Assembly: GCF_029840635.1 (NCBI RefSeq) | Contig: NZ_JAOCCU010000013.1 | Span: forward strand, 1-64,000 | Length of the DNA: 64,000 bases | Reading direction: 5' to 3' | Origin: Mitsuaria sp. GD03876 | GTDB taxonomy: Bacteria; Pseudomonadota; Gammaproteobacteria; Burkholderiales; Burkholderiaceae_C | Part shown: positions 53,377 to 62,006 of the stretch, piece after piece | Layout: the number at the start of each line of letters is the position of its first letter | Numbering within the stretch: the stretch's first letter is position 1 | The notes under the pieces: model-generated | The model's input: only the letters and a program-made list of their open reading frames with translations | Told to the model about the DNA's origin: nothing | The model's database searches: none | Program-made: the position numbers and the translations under genes

Positions 53377-54435
53377 TCAGGAGCGCGGGGCGCCTTCGCC
53401 TTCGCCTTCGCCTTCGCCTTCGCCTTCGCCTTCGCCTTCGCCTTCGCCGTCGCCGTCGCTTTCGTCTTCGTCTTCGTCTTCGTCGCCGTCGTCCACGACG
53501 TACGCATCGCGCGTCCCGCGCTTGCTCTCCGCCCGGCGGGCTTCCTTCTCCGCCTCCTTGGCGGCCTCGGCGGCGTCCGCGGCGGCGGTCCACTCGGCGA
53601 ATTCGTCCGGCGTCTCCAGCGTGATCCGGCCCAGTTGCCCCTGGCGCAGGTCGTACAGCAGGATCTCCGCCGCCTTCTGCGTGTTGATCCGGCCGCCCGG
53701 CAGCACCGCGCCGCGCCGCTTGCCGATCAGCGCCAGCACCTCGCCGTCGAGCAGCGACGCGTCAGGCTCCAACTGGTACCGGACCTTGAGCGCCTGCGGA
53801 TAGTGCCGGCGCAGGTAACCCAGCAGGTCCAGCGCGACCACTTCCTCCTCGAACGCGTTGCGGCCGATCGCGCCGCTGGCGGCCAGGTTGAGCCCCGCCT
53901 CCGGCACGCGGATCTTGGGCCACAGCATGCCCGGCGTGTCGAAGAGGTAGACCCCCTTCTCCAGCAGGATCTTCTGCTCGATCTTCGTGATGCCCGGCTC
54001 GTCGCCGGTGGCGGCGGCGCGCTTGCCCACGATCGTGTTGATCAGCGTGCTCTTGCCGACGTTGGGAATGCCGCAGATCAGCACCCGCAGCGGCTTGTCC
54101 AGCCCGCCCCGGGTGGGCGCGAGCGAACGGCACTCGGCCGCCATCATCTTGGCCAGCCCGGGCTGCCCCTGATGGATCCCCACCGCGTGCGTGTTCGGCT
54201 GCGACTGGTAGAACGCCAGCCACTGCGCCGTGCGCGCCGGGTCCGCCAGGTCCTGCTTGTTGAGCAGCTTCAGCGCCGGACGGCCGGCCGTGAGTTGCGC
54301 GATCAGCGGATTGGCGCTGCTCGCGGGCACGCGGGCATCGAGCATCTCGATGACCACGTCGATCCCGCTTTTCATGCGCTCGCGGATCGCGCCCCGGGTC
54401 TTGTGCATGTGCCCGGGAAACCATTGAATCGCCAT
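53377..54435 (-). CDS. RbgA/YlqF-type ribosome-biogenesis GTPase with acidic repeat tail
   Basis: Circularly permuted GTPase of 352 residues from the ATG at 54435 (MAIQWFPGHMHKTR, the family opening). G4 LLNKQDLAD comes before G1 GIPNVGKSTLIN and G3 DTPGM, the permuted order of YlqF/RbgA. These proteins help assemble the large ribosomal subunit. The C-terminus carries a helical Ala/Glu stretch and then an Asp/Glu/Gly tail with nine Glu-Gly pairs encoded by a 6-bp repeat. The tail is unusual for the family. Confidence 0.94.
   Translation of the reverse strand: MAIQWFPGHMHKTRGAIRERMKSGIDVVIEMLDARVPASSANPLIAQLTAGRPALKLLNKQDLADPARTAQWLAFYQSQPNTHAVGIHQGQPGLAKMMAAECRSLAPTRGGLDKPLRVLICGIPNVGKSTLINTIVGKRAAATGDEPGITKIEQKILLEKGVYLFDTPGMLWPKIRVPEAGLNLAASGAIGRNAFEEEVVALDLLGYLRRHYPQALKVRYQLEPDASLLDGEVLALIGKRRGAVLPGGRINTQKAAEILLYDLRQGQLGRITLETPDEFAEWTAAADAAEAAKEAEKEARRAESKRGTRDAYVVDDGDEDEDEDESDGDGEGEGEGEGEGEGEGEGEGAPRS
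53392..53445 (-). repeat. 6-bp tandem repeat (GCCTTC x9) in GTPase tail
   Basis: Nine perfect copies of GCCTTC on the plus strand (GAAGGC on the coding strand, Glu-Gly), followed by two GCCGTC variants (Asp-Gly). Being in frame, slippage would lengthen or shorten the acidic tail only. Confidence 0.95.
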
Positions 54436-54570
54436 CCCGCGATTGTCGGCGATTCGCGAGGGGTGGCTGCCACCTGCCGCGTCCCAGCGCCAGGCCGCCA
54501 GGGCATGGGGCCCCGGCGGCAAGCGCCGAAACCCCACGCCCTTCCGGCCCCGAACGACCGGGGACTGACC

Positions 54571-54957
54571 TCAGTTCGCGGCGGGCGCGGGACGCAGCTC
54601 GACGATCGTCAGCTGCCCCTGCTGGGCCTCGATGCGGACCTCGACCTTGTCGCCGATCTTGACCTCGGAGAGCTGCGCGGCGCTCAGCACGCCCGGCGCG
54701 AGCTTGAACGGCATCGTCATGCCCGGCATGTCGAGGTGACGGATGTCGCCATGCTTGAGCGTCAGCTTCTGCTGCGGGATGTCGATGCGGCGGACCTCGG
54801 CGGCGACCCAGTCCTGCGACGACGGCGTCGCCGCGTCCGAGGCGGCGGACGCTTCCTGGTCGTGGCCTTCATGCGAATGCGCCTGCGCGCGCAGCGGCGT
54901 CTGCGCGCCGATCAGCGTGACGAGGGCGATGGCGAAAGAGAGGGCAATGCGGTTCAT
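54571..54957 (-). CDS. Periplasmic copper-binding protein (CusF-like)
   Basis: Protein of 128 residues with a signal peptide (1-24) and a His-rich start to the mature chain (HSHEGHDQ). The C-terminal ~80 residues fit the CusF small beta-barrel: VRRIDIPQQKLTLKHGDIRHLDMPGMTMPFKL, with the His and the paired Met of the copper site. It ends the copper operon, 15 bp after the multicopper oxidase. It probably chaperones Cu(I)/Ag(I) in the periplasm. Confidence 0.9.
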   Translation of the reverse strand: MNRIALSFAIALVTLIGAQTPLRAQAHSHEGHDQEASAASDAATPSSQDWVAAEVRRIDIPQQKLTLKHGDIRHLDMPGMTMPFKLAPGVLSAAQLSEVKIGDKVEVRIEAQQGQLTIVELRPAPAAN

Positions 54958-54972
54958 GTCGGTGTTCCTTGT

Positions 54973-56385
54973 TCAATGTCCTTGATGTCCGTGCCCATCG
55001 GGCTTGCGGACACGCAGCGGTTCGGCGGCGGGCGCCGCGGTGGGCTTCGGCGGTGGCGCGACCGGAGCGCCCGGAGGCGTCGCGACGGCCCGGGCGACCG
55101 TGCCCGCCGGCGCCGCGTACCAGCCCGGATCGCGGTAGTCGCCGGGCTTCTGGTCCTTGCGCACCTTGAGCACGCTGAACATGCCGCCCATCTCGAGCGG
55201 CCCGTGCGGCCCCTGCCCGGCCATCATCGGCACGGTGTTTTCGGGCAGCGGCATCTGCATCTCGCCCATGTCGGCCATGCCGCGCTCGCCCATGGCCATG
55301 TAGTCGGGGATGACCTTGTTGATGCGCGCCGCCAGCCCGCGGTGGTCGACGCCGATCAGCGTGTCCACCTCGTGCCCCATCGCGTTCATCGTGTGGTGGC
55401 TCTTGTGGCAGTGGATCGCCCAGTCGCCGGGCTCGTCGGCCAGGAACTCGATCTGCCGCATCTGCCCGACCGCCACGTCCGTCGTCACCTCCGGCCAGCG
55501 CGCCGACTTGGGCACCGGGCCGCCGTCGGTGCCGGTGACCTCGAACTCGTGCCCGTGCAGGTGGATCGGGTGGTTGGTCATCGTCAGGTTGCCGACGCGG
55601 ATCCGGACCCGGTCGCCCTGGCGCACGTTGAGCGTGTCGATGCCCGGGAAGACGCGGCTGTTCCAGGCCCACAGGTTGAAGTCGGTCATCGTCATCGTGC
55701 GCGGCGTGTAGCTGCCGGGATCGATGTCGTAGCTCGACAGCAGGAAGCAGAAGTCGCGCTGCACCTCGGCGATCTGCGGATGGCGGCCCTTCGGATGCGT
55801 GACCCAGAAGCCCATCATCCCCATCGCCATCTGCGTCATCTCGTCCGCGTGCGGGTGATACATGAAGGTGCCGGGCCGGCGCGCGACGAACTCGTAGACG
55901 AAGGTCTCGCCCGGCCGGATCGCAGGCTGCGTCAGGCCCGACACGCCGTCCATGCCGTTGGGCAGCCGCTGGCCATGCCAGTGCACGCTGGTGTGCTCGG
56001 GCAGCCGGTTGGTGACGTAGATGCGCACGCGGTCGCCTTCGACGACCTCGATCGTGGGACCGGGCGACTGCCCGTTGTAGCCCCACAGGTGCGCGGTCAT
56101 GCCGGGCGCGAGCTCGCGCAGCACCGGCTCGGCGACCAGGTGGAACTCCTTGACGCCGTCGCGCATCCGCCAGGGCAGCGTCCAGCCGTTGAGCGTGACC
56201 ACCGGGTTGTAGGGCCGGCCGTTGGGCGGCGCCAGCGGCGGCGCGGTGTCGGCGTTGTCGCGCTGGGCGGGCTCGGGCAGCGCCGCCATCGCGACGCGCG
56301 AGACGCCGCTCGCGTTGACCGCGCCGGCCGCGCCCAGCGCGGCGCCGGCGGCGACCTGCGCGAAGAGGTTTCGTCGGGAAATCAT
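54973..56385 (-). CDS. Multicopper oxidase (copper-resistance, Tat-exported)
   Basis: Oxidase of 470 residues with a Tat signal (SRRNLFAQVAAGAALGAAG). Copper-ligand motifs are all visible: HWHG, YHPHADEM, HPIHLHGHEF and HCHKSHHTMNAM. Met-rich stretches (MTQMAMGMMG and near MAMGERGMADMGEMQM) suggest Cu(I) binding as in CueO/CopA. The C-terminus is Pro/Ala-rich and ends KPDGHGHQGH. It likely oxidises periplasmic Cu(I). Part of a five-gene copper operon. Confidence 0.93.
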   Translation of the reverse strand: MISRRNLFAQVAAGAALGAAGAVNASGVSRVAMAALPEPAQRDNADTAPPLAPPNGRPYNPVVTLNGWTLPWRMRDGVKEFHLVAEPVLRELAPGMTAHLWGYNGQSPGPTIEVVEGDRVRIYVTNRLPEHTSVHWHGQRLPNGMDGVSGLTQPAIRPGETFVYEFVARRPGTFMYHPHADEMTQMAMGMMGFWVTHPKGRHPQIAEVQRDFCFLLSSYDIDPGSYTPRTMTMTDFNLWAWNSRVFPGIDTLNVRQGDRVRIRVGNLTMTNHPIHLHGHEFEVTGTDGGPVPKSARWPEVTTDVAVGQMRQIEFLADEPGDWAIHCHKSHHTMNAMGHEVDTLIGVDHRGLAARINKVIPDYMAMGERGMADMGEMQMPLPENTVPMMAGQGPHGPLEMGGMFSVLKVRKDQKPGDYRDPGWYAAPAGTVARAVATPPGAPVAPPPKPTAAPAAEPLRVRKPDGHGHQGH

Positions 56386-56408
56386 CGGGAATCCTTTCGG
56401 AACCGCGC

Positions 56409-57839
56409 TCAATGCGCGGCGCCGCCGGCCGCTTCGGGCGAGGCGGCGGCGGACGAGGCAACAGGGGAGGCGGCGGCGCCGCCCAGCGGGCCGAGCAGGC
56501 TTTGCGACAGCGCCGATTCGGCCAGCCAGTAGTCGCGCTGCGCGTTGAGCGTCGCGGACACGGCACGGGCCTGGGCCCGCGCGTCGGCGAGCAGGTCCAT
56601 CACGCCGACCAGCATGCCGTTGTAGCGCAGCAGGGTCTCGTCGGAGACCTGGCGGGCCAGCGGCAGCACCTCGTCGTGATGGCGCCGCGCGATGCGCCAG
56701 GCCGCCTCGGCCTGCGCGCGCGCGACGCGCACTTCCGAACGCGCCTCGATGGCGACCTGCGCGGCCCGTTCGAGCGATTGCCCGTAGGCCTCGCGCGCGC
56801 CGGCGACGCGCGCCTGGCCCCAGTCGAACAGCGGCAGCTCGACGGTCAGCTCGACGCCGCGCTGCGTCGGCTCCTCGTTGCTGCTGTTGCGCTGCAGGCC
56901 GAGTTCGAGCACGTTGACCCGGCCGGTCTGGCGCGTCAGGCCGAGCTGCGCGGCGAGCTGCGCCGAGTCGCGCGTCGCGGCCAGGATGTCGAGCCGCTGC
57001 GCGACCGCCTGGCGCTCCAGGTCGTCCGCGGCGCGGAACTCGGCCGGCACGTCCGGCAGCCGCTTGGGCAAGGTCAGCGTGGCGACGTCGTCGCCCCACA
57101 GGCCGATCGCCCGGACCAGCGCCTCGCGATCGCGCACCGCCTGCAGGTTGGCCTGCTCCAGCGCGAGTTGCGCCTCGGCCAGCACCGCGCGTTCGCGCGC
57201 CAGCCGCAGGGCGCTGACATTGCCCGCCTGCCGCATCCGCGCGGCGAGCTCCGCGCCGGCCGACGCGGAGTCGAGCACCGTGCGCACGTGCCCCAGCTGC
57301 TCCTGCGAGGCGACGGCCTGCACCCAGGCGCGGCGCGCCTGGCCGGCGACATCGAGCAGCTGCTGCGCGGCGCGCGCCTGTTCGCGCTCGAGCGCGCGGG
57401 CGCCGGCCTCCTGCCGGGCGCCGCGGCCGAGCAGGCGCAGCAGGTTGAACTCCAGGCCGCGTTCGATCTCGCGTTCGTCGCCACGGACCATGCGGCCGAT
57501 GCTCAGCACCGGATTCGGCCAGAGCAGCGTCTGCACGCGCTCGGCGTCCGCCATGCCCAGGCCGTACAGGCTGGCCTGCAGGCCGCGGTGGTTGAGGAGC
57601 GCCAGTTGCACCGCGCCCTGCGCGTCGAGCGGCCGCGCCAGCAGCGCCTGGGCGCGTTCGCGGGCGGCGGCGCGCTGGTCGTCGGTGCGCTGCAGCGGCA
57701 GCTCGGCGCCGAGCCAGTCGCGGCTCTTCTGCTGAACCGGCGCGGCGGCCTGCTCTGGCGACAGCGAGGCGCAGGCCGACAGCGTCAGCGCCAGCAGCAG
57801 CGGGATGGCGAGCCGCCCGGATGTGTGATGGAAGGACAT
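56409..57839 (-). CDS. TolC-family outer-membrane lipoprotein (CusC-like)
   Basis: Outer-membrane efflux-type protein of 476 residues. The signal ends in LALTLSAC, so it is lipidated like CusC/OprM. Two TolC-type repeats of long helices follow (for example VQLALLNHRGLQASLYGLGMADAERVQ and the second AQVAIEARSEVRVARAQAEAAW). There is no inner-membrane pump or adaptor gene beside it, so it may serve an RND pump encoded elsewhere or act alone in copper handling. Confidence 0.9.
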   Translation of the reverse strand: MSFHHTSGRLAIPLLLALTLSACASLSPEQAAAPVQQKSRDWLGAELPLQRTDDQRAAARERAQALLARPLDAQGAVQLALLNHRGLQASLYGLGMADAERVQTLLWPNPVLSIGRMVRGDEREIERGLEFNLLRLLGRGARQEAGARALEREQARAAQQLLDVAGQARRAWVQAVASQEQLGHVRTVLDSASAGAELAARMRQAGNVSALRLARERAVLAEAQLALEQANLQAVRDREALVRAIGLWGDDVATLTLPKRLPDVPAEFRAADDLERQAVAQRLDILAATRDSAQLAAQLGLTRQTGRVNVLELGLQRNSSNEEPTQRGVELTVELPLFDWGQARVAGAREAYGQSLERAAQVAIEARSEVRVARAQAEAAWRIARRHHDEVLPLARQVSDETLLRYNGMLVGVMDLLADARAQARAVSATLNAQRDYWLAESALSQSLLGPLGGAAASPVASSAAASPEAAGGAAH

Positions 57840-57849
57840 CGAGCGCTCC

Positions 57850-58275
57850 TCAATGCGAGTGATGGCCGCGGTCCGATGCCGGAGCCGGGGCCGGCGTCGA
57901 TGCGGAGCGGACTGGCGCCGAGGGCGCAGCGGATGCCGATGCGGAGGCAGGCACGGATGCGGACGACCGCGCGGCCGGTGCCGGTGCCGGTGCCGGTGCC
58001 GGTGCCGGAGTCGCGGGCGCGTTCGCGGCACGGCTTTCGCGCAGCAGCGCGCGCCAGCCGCCGGCCTCGTGGACGCGGCGGTTGGCGTCGCGCCAGTCAC
58101 CGACGCCGGGGTCGGCGACGGCGGCGCTGGATGGCGCGGAGGGTGGCGGCGGGAGCGGCGCGCGCGAATTCACGCGGGCATCGGTGGGATCGGGCGGCGG
58201 CTCGGCGGCGAACGCCGCGCCGATGACGCCCAGGCAGGCGGCCAGCGCGAACGCCGGCGGGACTCGAGAAGACAT
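57850..58275 (-). CDS. Exported Pro/Ala-rich protein of copper operon
   Basis: Protein of 141 residues: signal peptide (1-23, ends GAAFAA), a Pro/Ser-rich part, a short conserved-looking helix (DWRDANRRVHEAGGWRALLRE, about 60-80), then Ala-Pro repeats and a His-containing end (DRGHHSH). It lies 10 bp upstream of the CusC-like gene. Unrecognised; the terminal His cluster hints at metal binding. Confidence 0.72.
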   Translation of the reverse strand: MSSRVPPAFALAACLGVIGAAFAAEPPPDPTDARVNSRAPLPPPPSAPSSAAVADPGVGDWRDANRRVHEAGGWRALLRESRAANAPATPAPAPAPAPAPAARSSASVPASASASAAPSAPVRSASTPAPAPASDRGHHSH

Positions 58276-58378
58276 GGCTTCCTCGCGAAGGAACGGGGAT
58301 CGGGGCCGAGGCGCCGCGATCGGTCGCGGGCGCGGGTCGGCGCGAGCGGCGTCCCGTCAGTGGCGGGGACGCCGGCGT

Positions 58379-58900
58379 TCAGGCGAGGAAGGTTTTTGGC
58401 GGCCGCTCGAGCGGCTGCGGCGATTGCTCGGGCGCGCCGACGGCGCCGAGCGAGGGCGCCGCGTCGCGCAGGTCCTGCGCGGCGACGGTCAGCGGCGCGA
58501 TCGGAAGCGCGACGCCGATGCAGCACTGCAGGCAGATGCCGCAGTGGGAATGGTCGGACGCCGAATGCGCGCCGTCGTCCTGCGACCCGGCGTGATCAGC
58601 GCTCATCAGCGCGTGGCCGGCGCCGGAATCCGAGGGATGGCCCATCGCGCCGTGGTCCATGGCGGTGCCGTGGTCCATGCCGGACATGTCCATCGCGCCC
58701 GTGTTCATCGACGCCATGTCGTGGCAGTCGCTGGGCATCGTCATCACGGTGTCCGTCGAGTGCGACGCCATCAGCGCCATCCCGATGCCCATGGTCGCGG
58801 CGAGCGCGCCCTGCAGCGGCAGCGTCAGGCTCAGCAGCGCGAGCACCAGCCACCGGCTCCAGAGGAGCCGTCGCGGGGCGGACGCGGGGCGGCGGGACAT
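58379..58900 (-). CDS. Met/His-rich membrane protein of copper operon
   Basis: Protein of 173 residues with an N-terminal membrane segment (about 13-35). The middle is dense in Met, His and Asp (MDMSGMDHGTAMDHGAMGHP) and is followed by HSHCGICLQCC, a likely metal site, then a second hydrophobic stretch. It resembles the small DUF2946-type proteins found in copper clusters. First gene of the minus-strand copper operon. Start chosen at 58900; an upstream in-frame ATG is possible. Confidence 0.68.
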   Translation of the reverse strand: MSRRPASAPRRLLWSRWLVLALLSLTLPLQGALAATMGIGMALMASHSTDTVMTMPSDCHDMASMNTGAMDMSGMDHGTAMDHGAMGHPSDSGAGHALMSADHAGSQDDGAHSASDHSHCGICLQCCIGVALPIAPLTVAAQDLRDAAPSLGAVGAPEQSPQPLERPPKTFLA

Positions 58901-58952
58901 GGGGCGTGAGTGTAGGCCACTACCGGATTCGACCGCTTCCTGCTCCGATGCC

Positions 58953-61910
58953 ATGCCCTTCCCCTTGAACACGCCTTGTTCGCCTCGCACATCTTCCGGT
59001 GCGACACCGGAGGCGCTTTCGCCGCACGCGCCACCGGATTCGGCCGCCGGGGCGGCCACGGAGCGCGACCCGACCACCGCGCTCCTCGACGTGTCGTCGG
59101 CCAATGAGGTCTTCGCGCGCTGGGCTGTCACCGGCCTCGACGGTGCCGGTGAAGTGCGCTATCTCCTGGGCCAGTGGCTGAGGGAAACGCGGTCGGAGCA
59201 CCCGACCGCCGCCCTCGCCGCCCTCGCTGCGGCAGCCCCGTCCTCGGCGGACGGCCAACTGGTCTGGGGCCGCTTCACCAGCACGCGGCTGCCCGACCTG
59301 CTGGCCAACTGGATCGCCGAGGCCGACGCCGGCGGATTCCGTGCCGATCCCGCGTGGGCGCGGCACGTCTGCCATCTCGTCGATCGCGTGCTGCGCAGCG
59401 ACGCCCAGGCGGCACGCGTCGCGGCCCACGGAGCCGCCCCGCAAGGGGCGACGCTCGCCGAACGGATCGCCGCCATCACCGCCGTGCTGGACACCGCGGC
59501 GTCGATGCCGTCTCCCGCGCAGCAGCGATTGGCGGTGCCGCGCCTGCCCGCGGCGCGGCATCCGTCGCCCGATGTCCCCACGCCGCCGTCGCTGGACCGG
59601 CAGTGGAGCCTGCCATCGATTCCTCCCACGCCGGGACGCGGCGGCGCGGACGCGTCGGGGCCTTCGCCCTTGTCGAGCGCGAGGACCGACGGGGCCGCCT
59701 CGTTCGTCCTGTCGTCGCGGCACGACTCGGACGGTCCGCCGCCAACGCCCGGCGCCGGACTGGTGTTCTCCCCGTCCGACAACACGGTCAGCGTCTCGAG
59801 TTCGGAGCCCGGCGCCCTCTCCGTGACCGATCCCGCCACGTCCGGTCTTCGAAGGAACGCGCTGCTGGTTCGCCGGACTCCCGGCAACGGCCTCGCGCCC
59901 TTGCCGGCGCGGCGCGTGCGGCCAGAGGCGGATCCCGCCACCACCGCAACCGCAACCGCAACCGCAGCTGCAGCTGCAGCTGCAGCTGCAGCCGCAACTG
60001 CCACGCTGCCATCGATGAGGTCGGTCGGCTGGCTACCCGCGGTGGATTCGTTCGCGCCCGGCACGCCGGCGCCGGGCCGGGAGTTCCGCACGACGGCGCC
60101 CTGGCGAGCGAACGCGATGGTGGTGCGAGACCGCCTCGACGAGATGTCGCCCGCGGCGTTCACGGTGACCGAGCAGGAACTGTTCCGGCGGACGCTGGGG
60201 CTGCTGGGCCGCCACCTCGCCGCGGACGACGGTGGCCCGTCCCCCTCCCTCGCGGAGGGGGAGCTCATCCAGCGGACCCTGAACTGCGCGTTGCGTCGGA
60301 TCACGGCCATGGCGGTCACGGCCGACGGCAGCGGCATCGAACTGCGAGCGCGCGACGCCGAGGAATCCGAAGCCTTGCAAGCGCTGGTGACCTGGGCCAG
60401 GGCAGCCTCCGGCCCCGAGGCGCTCCGGCGCGAAGGCTGGGTCGAGTGGTTGTCGGAACGGACGTTCCATCCCGGCCGCCCGCTCCAGCTCCCGGCGGCG
60501 CTGATCGCCGGCGGGGCCGAGCCGCCGCCTGGCGATGCATTGCGCGCGCTCGCGCCGCCCGACGAACTGGGCGACCGCGGCACCCTGCGATGGCGAGGGG
60601 AAGCGCTGCTGTCGGGGCCGTCGGTCGCAGGCCTGCTGGACCGGCTCGGCGTGCGGCACCTCGACGCGCCCGCGCCGGCGCTGATGGGGCCGGCGCTGCC
60701 CGAGGCGCTGAGGGACGCGGACATCGCCGTGGCCACCCTGCGCCAGACCGGCCGGCTGGCGCCGGCGGACATGGCGCGGCGGATCGCCGGGCTGGCCGCC
60801 GCGATGCCGGCGCTGTACCTGGTCCGCCTGGCCGACAGCCAGGGTGGCATCGACCCCGCCGCGTTGCCGCCCGAATGGATCGCCGATCCCGCCCATCCCG
60901 GCCAGATGTTCCATCGGCGCCGCAACGCCAACCGGCAGTGCCTGGCGCCGATCCGGGACCTGTGGCCCGGCGGCCGCATCCCGCCCGCGCTGCGCGCCCA
61001 GGCCGTGAACGTGCCGCCGGACGGCGAGCCGGTGCTCCGCTACATCGCCGGCGTGCGCCATCAGCGGGCCGGGTTCCACGAGTTCAGCGCCGACGACGTG
61101 GCCCTGTGCGCCCACCTGGGCACCATCGTGAGCGGCCTGAGCCAGGACGCCGCCTTCGCGGCCCGTTGCCGGGCGATGGCCGGGCAGCCGCTCGGCCCCT
61201 GCGCGGATGCCGGCATGCTGACCTTGTCGGCCATGGCGGCGCAGCGCGATGCGGCCGAGGCCGCCACCGTGGCGGACGTGGCGGGCAATGCGTTCCTGCA
61301 AGCCTGCCTGGCGCGCGCCGATGCCGACCGGGTCCAGCGCCATCCAGGCTTCGACGAGGTGCTCGAGGAAGCCATGGTGCTGCGCTGGCATGTGTCGCGC
61401 GTGCTGGCGGAGGTGCTCGGCGCCGACCGCGTCCGCGTGAGCGACAAGCCGCTCTTCGGCGCCTGCGTGGAAGGCGCGGACTGGGACTCGCCCGCCCGGC
61501 GCGAGACCTTCCGGCGCGAGGCGCTCGCGCTGGTCGCGGCCGAGGTCGAGGCGGGTTTCCCCGGCGTCGTGCAGTTGCTGTCGGCCCGGGACGATCCGCT
61601 GGGGGCGATGTTCCAGTCTCGCCTGGACCAGGAGCCCGACTGCCAGGCCTTCGCCGCGAGCCGGCAGGCGGCGCAGGACGACTACGCACGAGCCCTGGAG
61701 GACGGCGAGGAGGAATCCGTCGCGCTGGCGCGCGCGGACGGGCTCATGACGCAGATCGACGCGTCCTGGCGCCAGGCCCGCCTGGACCTGCTGCGTCCGG
61801 CGCTGGACGGGATAGCCGCTCAGGTGCGGGCGGTCGCCGACAGGAAACGCGCGGCGGCCGGGGACCCGGAGGGTCCGCCCGCCAAGCGGCCCCGGCGCAA
61901 CACGCAGTGA
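58953..61910 (+). CDS. Putative NEL-type effector (E3 ligase-like) with C-terminal NLS
   Basis: Protein of 985 residues. Residues 1-40 are Ser/Pro/Thr-rich, as in type III secretion signals. Residues ~200-350 are low complexity, with an Ala/Thr repeat. The C-terminal third resembles NEL (novel E3 ligase) domains: a C-x-D motif at C750-A-D752 followed by LTLSAM, then about 50 residues on an FDEVLEEAMVLRWHVSRVLAEVLG helix, like SspH/IpaH and Ralstonia RipAW/RipAR. No leucine-rich repeats are seen. The last residues carry a bipartite nuclear-localisation pattern (RKR 964-966, KRPRR 978-982). No secretion system is in the window. The NEL call is by eye. Confidence 0.6.
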   Translation: MPFPLNTPCSPRTSSGATPEALSPHAPPDSAAGAATERDPTTALLDVSSANEVFARWAVTGLDGAGEVRYLLGQWLRETRSEHPTAALAALAAAAPSSADGQLVWGRFTSTRLPDLLANWIAEADAGGFRADPAWARHVCHLVDRVLRSDAQAARVAAHGAAPQGATLAERIAAITAVLDTAASMPSPAQQRLAVPRLPAARHPSPDVPTPPSLDRQWSLPSIPPTPGRGGADASGPSPLSSARTDGAASFVLSSRHDSDGPPPTPGAGLVFSPSDNTVSVSSSEPGALSVTDPATSGLRRNALLVRRTPGNGLAPLPARRVRPEADPATTATATATAAAAAAAAAAATATLPSMRSVGWLPAVDSFAPGTPAPGREFRTTAPWRANAMVVRDRLDEMSPAAFTVTEQELFRRTLGLLGRHLAADDGGPSPSLAEGELIQRTLNCALRRITAMAVTADGSGIELRARDAEESEALQALVTWARAASGPEALRREGWVEWLSERTFHPGRPLQLPAALIAGGAEPPPGDALRALAPPDELGDRGTLRWRGEALLSGPSVAGLLDRLGVRHLDAPAPALMGPALPEALRDADIAVATLRQTGRLAPADMARRIAGLAAAMPALYLVRLADSQGGIDPAALPPEWIADPAHPGQMFHRRRNANRQCLAPIRDLWPGGRIPPALRAQAVNVPPDGEPVLRYIAGVRHQRAGFHEFSADDVALCAHLGTIVSGLSQDAAFAARCRAMAGQPLGPCADAGMLTLSAMAAQRDAAEAATVADVAGNAFLQACLARADADRVQRHPGFDEVLEEAMVLRWHVSRVLAEVLGADRVRVSDKPLFGACVEGADWDSPARRETFRREALALVAAEVEAGFPGVVQLLSARDDPLGAMFQSRLDQEPDCQAFAASRQAAQDDYARALEDGEEESVALARADGLMTQIDASWRQARLDLLRPALDGIAAQVRAVADRKRAAAGDPEGPPAKRPRRNTQ
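59946..59987 (+). repeat. Hexanucleotide repeats in effector linker
   Basis: Three GCAACC units (59946-59963) followed by four GCAGCT units (59964-59987), encoding Ala-Thr and Ala-Ala pairs. In frame, so length changes would only alter the linker. Confidence 0.9.
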
Positions 61911-61936
61911 TGCGCGCCGACGGCGCGCCATGACAA

Positions 61937-61995
61937 AGGGCCGCTCACGCGGCCCTCCGGGGGAAACCTGGGCAAACGATCCGTCGACGGATCGT
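61937..61995. terminator. Two hairpins between effector and TonB-like gene
   Basis: The first stem is AGGGCCGC with GCGGCCCT (61937-61956, 4-nt loop), the second a 20-bp perfect palindrome (61976-61995). They lie between convergent genes and could terminate both transcripts, although neither has a good T-run. Confidence 0.45.
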
Positions 61996-62006
61996 CGGCG
62001 TCGGGC

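Noticed and set aside
53635-56532. A 965-codon open frame on the plus strand
   Set aside because: Shadow of the GTPase, CusF-like and multicopper oxidase genes on the other strand; no ribosome-binding site or motif.
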